A stretch of DNA of 64,000 nt from Rhizophagus clarus (taxonomy: Eukaryota > Glomeromycota > Glomeromycetes > Glomerales > Glomeraceae), in assembly GCA_015698045.1 (NCBI GenBank), contig BLAL01000037.1, positions 744,001 through 808,000 of the forward strand, in the 5' to 3' direction. Position 1 is the first letter of the stretch. Each line of letters begins with the position of its first letter. This document shows positions 55,621-64,000 of the stretch, piece after piece. A program made the position numbers and the translations under genes. The notes below the pieces were generated by a model. It saw only the letters and a list, made by a program, of their open reading frames with translations. It did no database searches and had not been told where the DNA came from.

Positions 55621-57749
55621 GTTAATTAAATAGCTTATGAATGGATGAATAGATGGATGAATCGATTTGATATTTTTTTAAAATATATCAAATGGCAAAT
55701 GCGTTCGGCCTAAACCAAGAAAAACCTTAAGTCTTACGAATCATGCCTCATACAATATTTACTCCTCCAACGATGGCATTTATGATCGTAACTTTATGAA
55801 CTTTCATGATTTTATCAAATATCGTTGATTTTATCAAAGATCGTTAGTATCATATAAAATATACAATCTTTACTTTAGATTACGAATACTAAAAATTAAT
55901 ATATTTCAATAACGTAATAGTGATATCCATTTAAAATAAATGAAATCCAAATTATCTTGGAACTCATCCCAATAGTAGTATTCACTTTTTTGCGTTGATG
56001 AAACCTTAAAATATTTTTTTCTTTTTTTTTTTTTTTTTTTTAAAAAAAAAAGCGATTTTTTTACTTAGGATGTACAAACGAATATTTGTGTCGCAGTAAT
56101 TTATTCTGACCGAAAGTTGAAATTATTTGTTAAAATTTTCATTTTCTTTGAATTTTGTTAATTCTAATTTATTATTTTAACAAAATTTTTAACACCTTTT
56201 CTTTTTTGTTATATATCGTTTATTATAAAGATCCTTTAAAAAATTCAATGACAGTCACGTGCCGTTTGGGTCATATTAAATAAAAACTACCCCAAGAGCA
56301 CCCGAAAAATTCCGAGATCACGTGATAAAGTTGTAGTTCATTTCCTAAGATTGTCGATTAATTTTTGTCGACAAAGAAAAATATTTTTTTACATTTCAAA
56401 TAAAACTTAATACATGCGTCATACGGCCTTAAAATCAGAAATATACCTGTATTTTTGCCTTCTGAACAACTTTACTTAGAATACCAAAAAGAGTTTTAAA
56501 TGCCATTTTTGGCAAAATTCATTATTTTGAAAGAATATACAAAAATTATATTAAATAAACTTGTAGAAAATGTAAAAATTACGGATCATATATGATTTTA
56601 AAAGTGCATAAAATTTAACTTTGAGAAAAAGATATTTTTGTGATATTTTAGGAAATAATCAGCAAATTTATCGTGTGATTGCAAAATTTTTCTGGGATAG
56701 TTGTAAAAAAACCTTGAACATGTGATATGTGGCAAAGTTGAGAATGCACAGCTTTGTGTCAAATAAATATTTTGTATTACCTGCTTCGCATTTTATCTGA
56801 TATATATCAAATATTTGTTTCATTAATTATGAAAATAACTTTTTACATAAAAAATAATAAATACTAAATAAAAATAATTTTGTAATTTCCAATGGCTTTT
56901 TTTTTTATTTATAATTTATTTTTGAAATTATATTGTTATTTTAATAAATATGGATACCTATTATTGCAATAGTTGCAAAACTTTTAAGATATTATATAAA
57001 TTTATAAATTGTATATAATAATTATTACCAAAAATTTAATAAACAAAAAGACCTGCTAAAATAAATATTAATATTTTATCTGATAGTTATTTGATTGTAA
57101 ACAAAAAATTGTTAATTTAGATTTTCTTAATAAAACTATTATAAAACTCTTAAAAAATATACAATCAGAATTATAATTTCATTATAAAATAAATATAGAT
57201 TTATTACTGTTTATTAAATAAAAGCAAATCTATTACAATTAAAATAAGATTGATATAAACATCATAATGATATAATTGAATTTGTATATATTCAACTTTT
57301 AGAAAAATAATTTAAAATTTTATTGTAAACCTGTTCATGTACTAGTATTTAATATAAACAAATAAAATAATTATTAATGAACTTGGAATTAATACTACAT
57401 ACAATACTAATAATATAAGATTTAAACTATATATTTTATATATAAAAGTATATAGTATTGGATTTTTATTATTTCACTTATTTTTTAGAAAAATAACAAA
57501 TATAAAAAAAAAATACAAATAAAAATAATACAAAAGTTTTTTATTATATTTTAAAATAAGAATTGCAATTCAAATTTTTTTAAATAATAAAAATTTTATG
57601 CAAATTAAATAATTAATGTTATATATTTTATATAATTATAATATAAAATTAAATTATATAAATAATATATTAAAAGATCTATTACATTAAAATTATTAAG
57701 CAATAAATTCATTAAACCTTCAAATTTTAATCACAAGTTAAAATATAAT
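55621..57749. other. gene-free stretch
   Basis: AT-rich. A TGGATGAA short repeat lies near 55640-55660. 56250-56770 is a little more complex and contains CTGAACAACTTTACTTAG, shared with the repeats at 35.5-36.0 kb. No gene. Confidence 0.4.
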
Positions 57750-58770
57750 AATAAATCAGTTATTAATCAATTATATAATTAATTGATAATTAATTAGTTA
57801 CTAATTGCTTACTGATTGATTTAATCTGCTATTTATCAGTTATCAATCAAAAATTAATTTTAATTAATCATTAATTAATCATATAATCAACCAATTTAAT
57901 AATTATTAGCAATTAGTTATTAATTAGTTATATAAGGTTAATAACTGATTAGTATCTAGTAAGTTTAATATATTATTAAATAAGTAGTAGTATTCTTGAT
58001 TAATAATAAATTAATAATTATATTTTAAATTTTAGTATTATTATATCTGTATTACCTATTATCTGTTAAAACTAAAGAATTTCAATATATCAAAACTATT
58101 TTAACATTCAGTTTTAATATGATATATTATATAATATATATATAATTTCAATATTACTTTATTTAATAAGTCTTAATTAGAATATAATAAATTAGTCATC
58201 AATCAACTACATAGCTGATTGATAACTGATTGATAACTAATTGGTAACAGATTTTTTGAATCAGTTACCTATTAATCATTAATCAAGCACTAATTTCAAT
58301 CAGTTATTAGTTGGTTATATGACTGATTAGTATTAGATTAATAAAAGTTTGATAATTAATAGCTAACTAATCGTTAATTAATATTATTGGTCAGTCTATT
58401 AGGATCATGCTGATTTTGATGGACCGATATTTTTTGTTAACGGTTAAAATAATTGATATTTTTGATAATGGCTAAATATTAATGGCTAAATATTAGATAT
58501 ATTGGCAATTGCATATATAATTTAATAGATTTTCAAAATTTAATTATACTTTTATAAACTATTAGTATAATAGTAGCATGATCTTGTCTGACTGACACAA
58601 TAACCTAGTTATTGGTATATGGGTGGCAAAATATCATGTCATCCCTTCGGGGTGACTGATATTTTACTCCTCCTAACCAATAACTATTATATAACTGATT
58701 AATATCTAGATTATGTAATATATAAATCAGTTATTAATTAGCTATCGATTAAGTAATCGAATATAAATCA
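57750..58770. repeat. TAATCAGTTATTAATCA-type degenerate repeat region
   Basis: Words such as ATCAGTTATYAATCAATTA and AACTGATTGATAACTAATT recur in both orientations at 57750-57960 and 58190-58380 and again at 58680-58770, suggesting subterminal repeats of an unrecognised element. No ORF. Confidence 0.5.
58607..58685. other. 79-bp near-perfect hairpin with TTCG loop
   Basis: Arms AGTTATTGG..GGCAAAATATCATGTCATCCC and the facing GGGTGACTGATATTTTACTCC..CCAATAACT pair over about 37 bases with a few mismatches around a TTCG loop (58646-58649). It is distinctly richer in G+C than its surroundings. Confidence 0.7.
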
Positions 58771-59618
58771 ATTATCTTTTAGTTCAATAAAATTTTTTCA
58801 TTTTTTTTTTTAAGTTAAACAAATATATTAATGAAAAACAATATGCTAATTTTATTTTAGGTGAATATATAATTTTTTATCTTAATAAATACAATTATCT
58901 GTAAAATTAAACAATAATTGTTAAGATTATTAATTTATACGCTAAATTCAAACTAATAAATAAATAATAAAAAAAGTATAAGTATTGATTAATTACTATT
59001 TTCTTATATTTAGAATACTTTAATAAAAAAGAAAATCAGTATCTATGAATTAAGCTGATAGAATTTGATTAACAAACTTTGTTATATCTAAAAAGAAGAT
59101 TTAAAAATCCAGAATTACTAATATTAAATATTATAGTTTCATTATTTATTAAATAGAATTTCATCATCATCTGATTGACAGAACCATCCATTATCTATTT
59201 GATTTAATTTTTTTTAACTTTTTTGAAATCAAAATTAAGTCTAATAAATTAATTTAATAATGTAATTATATAATTTATTTGTAAAAAATAATAATAAATA
59301 ATTGTTTTAAAGTCTTTTTGCAAATTTATAAGACCTTCTAAATATTTCTAATTTTTATTAATCTTATTTTGCTATCTTATTCAAATAAAAAATGACTTAT
59401 AGCAAAAAATATAACCATTTTTCTGATTACAATAAAGGTAGAAGTCACTTAAAAATTAAAGAATAAAGAAACTGTTCATTTAGTTATAGCAAAAGTAGAA
59501 ATCACTTAAGAATTAAAGAATAAAAAAACTGTTCTTCCAGTTATAGTAAAAATAAAAGTCATTTAAAAAATAATAAGTGAAAAAAAAATAATAAATAATA
59601 TAAAAAAAATTAAACATG
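58771..59618. other. AT-rich gene-free stretch
   Basis: No gene. A short direct repeat containing AAAGTAGAAGTCACTTAA-like sequence occurs three times at about 59435-59570. Confidence 0.4.
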
Positions 59619-59632
59619 ATAAAAACTAGTAT

Positions 59633-59849
59633 TGCTTCCCTAGATGAGATAGAATTTTTATTTTTTTATACCCTTTTCCTTTTATTCGTTTATATGTATC
59701 TTAATATAGAGGCAATATGGTTGAAACGGCCCTTGGGCTATGAGTATACTTTCTTAAATTTTTGTACAAGTTGCGTAGCACTTTGCAATATTTTAAATAA
59801 AGATATGCGCTATCAATGCCTTTAAACAAAAAAAAAAAAAAAATAAAAA
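59633..59849 (+). mobile_element. short retroposed sequence with poly(A) tail and 14-bp target duplication
   Basis: ATAAAAACTAGTAT occurs at 59619-59632 and 59850-59863. The 217-bp insert between starts TGCTTCCC, is less AT-rich than the flanks, contains AATAAA (about 59796) and ends in an A-rich tail from 59827. This is a retroposition product: a 5'-truncated LINE, a SINE or a processed mRNA 3' end. I could not identify the source. A 69-residue frame across it is probably fortuitous because it begins inside the target duplication. Confidence 0.85.
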
Positions 59850-59863
59850 ATAAAAACTAGTAT

Positions 59864-60289
59864 ACAATAACCTATCATAAAATATTATTAAATAAAATAA
59901 ATTTAATGTTATTGTATTATTAATAAAATAAAATAATAAAAATAAAAACAAATATTCTTTCTATCATCAATATCATAATAGATCATGATTTAGAAATTTA
60001 GAATCAGATGATTTATTATATGAAAAATTGCCAAGGAATAATGAGCAATTATGCAATAAAAGTAAATGCAAAGATAAGGATAAATTATAAACAGTGTCAA
60101 TTTTATTGTTAATAATTTAATAATAATTAAAATATACTAATATTTTATTATTTTTTTTGATTCATATAATTGCTTTAGAAAAAGAAATTTAGTATTTAAA
60201 AGAAATTATTAAACAAGAATTTATTGAACAAGAAAAATTAAGAGAAGTCAATCATAAAAACATATTTTACTGAAACTTAAAGTTATTTA
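59864..60289. other. AT-rich gap
   Basis: No gene seen. Ends of the stretch (60180-60260) read like a lysine/glutamate-rich fragment but with stops. Confidence 0.3.
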
Positions 60290-61080
60290 TCAATGTCGAT
60301 TTGATATCATAATGATATTGTTATGATATTATCATAATATCATAGTAAAAAGTTGAATCATTATTGTTAAGTTAGTTGTAACTATATCTATTTATTATTG
60401 ATTAGTACGATATCTCTGCGATCACTATATGATATTTATTTAACATTGTAACTGTATCATAGCAATATCATATTAATATCGAATTAATATTACCAAAGTA
60501 TTATGATATTTATTTGATATCATAATTATATCATAGCAATATTATATTAATATCAAATTAACATTATAACATTTATTTGATATCATAACTATATTGTAAA
60601 GATAACATATTAATATCGAATTAACATTGCTAAAGTATTATGACATTTATTTGATATTATGACTATATCATAAAGATAACATATTAATATCAAATTAACA
60701 TTATTAAAGTATTATAACATTTATTTGATATCATGACTATATCATAAAGATAACATATTAATATCGAATTAACATTGCCAAAGTATTATAACATTTATTC
60801 AATATTGTAACTATATTGTAAAGATAACATATTGTCATCAAATTAACATTGCTAAAGTATTATAACATTTATTTGATATTGTAACTATATCATAAAGATA
60901 ACATATTAACATCAAATTAATATTGCAAAGTATTATAATATTTATTTGATATTATAACCATATTGTAACAATATTATATTAACATCAAATTAATATTACA
61001 AAAATGTTTTTACATTTATTTGACATCATAACTATATCATTATAAGATGATATTTTTACAATGTTGTAATGATACTGAAT
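60290..61080. repeat. ~83-bp tandem repeat, about nine copies
   Basis: Units share ACATTTATTTGATATCATAA, CTATATCATAAAGATAACAT, ATTAATATCGAATTAACATT and GCCAAAGTATTATA in that order. The flanks (60295-60345 and 61380-61440) are enriched in TGATATCA palindromes. Confidence 0.85.
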
Positions 61081-61154
61081 ACATATCTATATAATATTAT
61101 ATTGATATCATGTTTGTTTCATATTTTTTTAAAAAAATATCATTATTATAACAA

Positions 61155-61315
61155 TATGGAGTCTTTGCAATAGAAAGGTATAAAACTTAAAAAAATTTTT
61201 AAATTTACTTTATATGTTAATTATATTTTTTATACTAAAATAAGTATAAATTTAATATTAATTAAATTTTTATTTTTTTTTGAATTTCGTACCTTTTTAT
61301 TGCAAAGATCCCATA
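61155..61315. mobile_element. 165-bp MITE, copy 4 (inverted core)
   Basis: TATGGAGTCTTTGCAATAGA at the left and CTTTTTATTGCAAAGATCCC at the right; the core matches copy 3 in orientation. It sits next to the ATATCA-rich repeat. Confidence 0.8.
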
Positions 61316-62639
61316 TGAATATAATATCAATTAGATATTTCTTTATGTAAATATCTTTACAATATCATTTTGATATATTCAATTAATAATGTATTGATAT
61401 CATTTTGATATCATAATGATATCATTTGCAAATCAATATTGTTATAATGTATATTTAATATCATTAAATCTGGCCAATCAAACTAAACTTTAATCAACCA
61501 CAATCTACGATATATTCATAAAATTTAAAATTTTGTACTTCAATTGATTTGTAATATGATTGTTTGGTAAGTATTTGTATTAGAGTACTGATCAGTCATC
61601 ACAAAGTTTAAAATTACAATATCAATTCATAATTGTTTAGAATTTTTAAGTTTCTGTAAAGTTCAATATCACAAAATGATCATTTCTCAAAAATAATCAC
61701 AAATAATACTATTTGAATACTTTTGTTTATGATTAGCAGGTTACTTGGCTACTCTTAAATTAATTTACAGATTTTTATTGCCAATTAATTGCTATTAATA
61801 AGTTATTATACTTGTGATCAAGCTTGTGCATAAAGCACTTTCTTTGGATTACATCTTAATAATAACATTCTATAAGCCAATATTATACAAGCGATTCATA
61901 TATACTGGTAGGACCCCAAACTATATATAAATAGGTCAGGGGTTGAGTTTGCTTATTAATCATATAAAATTTTTAAAAAGTTGCTTATTTCAGGGGTATT
62001 TTTAAAATTTTCTTATCCTACATACCCCTGTATTTAAAAATTTACTGATTAGATTTTAATGATATTTATATCATTGGATTTGTCTTAATGAGACAAATCT
62101 AATGGTATAAATTTTATTTTGATAGCATTAATATTAACCAAGATATCCTAAATTAAAAATTTTACTATATATCATATCTGACTTAAATGAGAGATGTTTG
62201 GGGTCCTGTACCAGTTGCAATTAAGAGAAAGAAACATGGCCTCACTTAACAAAATGAAATACTTATCAGAGCAAATAATGCACAATTTATAACTAATTTA
62301 TGATTGAATTTCATATTATTATAATGCAGAGTATCAACGCAGATAATACAGAAAAATATATGATTCGCTATTGCATTTATAATATTTTAAGCAAGACACA
62401 TACTTCAACAAAGTTTCATTATTTTCAGCAAATGGCATTTCATATCAGAGCAGCACACAAATGGATGATGATGTTACAGAATAAATTATGAATATTGATT
62501 TTTAAGGCATAATTGATACTGGCAAACCTTCTTTTACGTTTCATTATAGCATTTAAATAGTATATTTAAAAGCCACGTTGTGACTTTACTGTGGATTGGA
62601 AAAGAAGGAACAACATATCTTCAAAGGTGAAACTAGAGG
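61316..62639. other. gene-free stretch
   Basis: AT-rich. A pair of inverted segments near 61910-62220 (GACCCCAAACTATATA and GTTTGGGGTCCTGTACC) may be ends of another small foldback element. A 63-residue frame at 62300-62491 has no recognisable domain. Confidence 0.35.
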
Positions 62640-62880
62640 TGCATTTTGGTGAAATCTGTTCAATCTGTTATCTGATCTGATCAAAAAACAGATCATTTGG
62701 ATTAAGAATGAACAGATTGCAGATAATCCAGATGGATCCATTAGATAATATCAGATTGATCAGATATTACACAGATGATTGGATTGACCAGATTGATCAA
62801 ATAATCTAGTCTTTTTTATTGATTTTTTTTTAAAAAAAATACACGAATGACCAAATTGACTAAATTGATCAAATAATCCA
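62640..62880. repeat. CAGATTGATCAGAT-type degenerate repeat
   Basis: Short words CTGATCTGATC, CAGATTGATCAGAT and GACCAGATTGATCAAATAA repeat in both orientations, giving a palindromic block. Possibly one end of an unrecognised DNA element. Confidence 0.55.
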
Positions 62881-63039
62881 GTTTTTTTATTGATTTTTTC
62901 ATTAGATAAATTTTTTATTTAAGTCATCAATAAATTAATAAAAAATTTTATTCTTATTAAAATAGAAAAATCTCTTCAAATTGTAAAAAAAAAATAGAAC
63001 AACATTCCTTAAATAAAATAACTAAAATTTCTCTCAGTT

Positions 63040-64000
63040 CTCCTTTACCTCAATAATTAATTAAAATTAGAGAAAAATAACAGAAACTTTTCCCACTTTT
63101 CCTTTACTTTGTTTTCAAAAGTCTGGTCATATTTTTCATCTAGCAATCCTACAAAAAAGAAAAAAAAAATAAATTAGTTACTTCTTAAAAATAAAAAATA
63201 ATGAAAACACCTTTTTTGAAAGTCTTGTCATCTTTTTCATCTGGTAACTTTACAAAAAAGGAAAAAAATAAATTAATTAAATTCATTGGAGAACAATAAT
63301 AAAATCCTTTTCCCTTATTTTAATTTAATAAGTCTGGACATATTTTTCATTTGGAAGCCCTACAAAAAAGAAAAAAATAAATTAAATCTATTAAAAAATA
63401 TATGAACAACCTTCTTCTGGTCCTTCTTTACCTTAACTTCAAAAATCTGGTCGTGTTTTTTGTCTGGTAACCCTACAGAAGAGAAAAAAAATAAATAATT
63501 AAATTTATTAAAAAAAAAAATAACAATTTTTCACTGACCCTCTCCTACCTTATTTTCAGAAGTCTGGTTATACTTTTTATCTGGCAACCTATAATAAACA
63601 AAAAAAAAAATAAACTAATTATTAAAAAAATAATGAAACTCCACTTCTTCAACCCTTCCAGTTCGTCCAAGAAGGCTGACAACCTAAAAAAATAAAGAAA
63701 GAAATATTAGTAACGTTTCTTTAATATTAAAAAAAATTTCCCATCCTTTCTAATTTACATTTTCAAGTCTGATTCGTCTAAAAAGATTGGCAATCTAAAA
63801 AAAATAAAGAAAGAAACGTTAATAATGTTTTTTAATATTAAAAAAAATCTCCCACTACCTTTTCTAACTTACATTTTCAAATTCAGTTTGTTTAAGAAGG
63901 CCGGCAACCTAAAAAAAATAAAGAAAAAAATATTAGTAATATTTCTTTAATATTAAAAAAAATCACCACTCTTTTCAATTTATATTTTTCAAGTCTGAAA
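63040..64000 (-). repeat. mixed tandem exon-intron array: family 2 units followed by family 3 units
   Basis: Read on the minus strand from the window edge: family 2 exon-like blocks (36 bp at about 63868-63903 and 63749-63784, ending GTAAGT or GTAAAT, introns with TTAAAGAAACGTTA and a T-rich acceptor) come first, and a last one near 63660-63690 lacks a donor. They are followed downstream by five family 3 blocks (about 63550, 63440, 63330, 63215 and 63105), each with CCAG/CTAG-type acceptors before ATGAAAAA-like starts and GTAAGG/GTAGG-type donors. The array continues beyond the window. It is the only place here where two module families adjoin on one strand, so they may belong to one gene or element. 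Confidence 0.6.

Noticed and set aside
59616-59825. 69-residue frame with hydrophobic stretch
   Set aside because: It begins inside the target-site duplication of a retroposed insert, so it cannot be the original start.
62300-62491. 63-residue plus-strand frame
   Set aside because: No domain or gene context; length is within chance for this stretch.
1-64000. tRNA, rRNA or snRNA genes
   Set aside because: I looked for clover-leaf, A/B-box and rRNA signatures by eye and recognised none; a covariance-model search would be needed to exclude them.

Overview
The window looks like a piece of a filamentous fungal genome of the Glomeromycotina (arbuscular mycorrhizal, Rhizophagus-like) type. The basis is very high A+T content with long homopolymers, short GT-AG introns of about 45-140 bp with GTAAGT/GTATGT donors and TACTAAC-like branch points, repeated F-box and BTB-TLDc genes, a DUF6589-like mobile-element protein, and dense nested transposons. 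The assignment to genus is inference.

Layout. 1-5.3 kb is a compact housekeeping block: the 5' part of a cobalamin-independent methionine synthase gene (minus), an endonuclease/exonuclease/phosphatase-fold protein with a C-terminal membrane anchor (minus), and, divergent from it across 291 bp, a nine-exon phosphoacetylglucosamine mutase gene (plus). 6.8-14.6 kb holds two F-box genes flanking a BTB-BACK-TLDc gene, plus a small orphan ORF. 16.6-22.4 kb is a transposon graveyard: a Tc1/mariner relic carrying a nested hAT-like element, an integrase-chromodomain relic divergent from a DUF5679-like zinc-ribbon relic (Polinton-like), and a poly(A)-ended block.

24.9-35.4 kb reads as one 10.5 kb CACTA/EnSpm-like element (CACTGGTC termini, TTC flanks). 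Inside it sits a second 5.8 kb element of the same style (CACAGGTC termini, GTT flanks), which in turn contains a full-length, RT-less, ORF1-only retroposon with a 13-bp target-site duplication and poly(A) tail. The outer element carries a broken Myb/SANT-like gene. 36.9-41.4 kb is another element whose single gene is a DUF6589-like protein with three premature stops. 41-52.8 kb is AT-rich and holds an interstitial telomeric tract, a palindrome array, a hAT MITE and copies of a 165-bp MITE. 52.8-54.65 kb is a third F-box gene, unusual in having an N-terminal hydrophobic segment. The rest is repeat-rich and non-coding.

The most interesting signal is repeated exon-intron modules. At five places, and in four unrelated sequence families, a short exon-like unit (24-105 bp) and a short intron-like unit with donor and acceptor AG are duplicated head to tail: 23.6-24.3 kb (minus), 26.5-27.3 kb (plus), 34.3-34.9 kb (plus), 54.8-55.6 kb (plus) and 63.0-64.0 kb (minus). 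In two families the exon length is 36, 39 or 45 bp, so exons could be skipped or gained without shifting frame, and the branch-point motif lies in the loop of a conserved hairpin. Two arrays lie inside the nested CACTA-like elements. These would be consistent with mobile or rapidly expanding cassettes that generate variable-length repeat peptides by splicing. No transcript evidence is available here.
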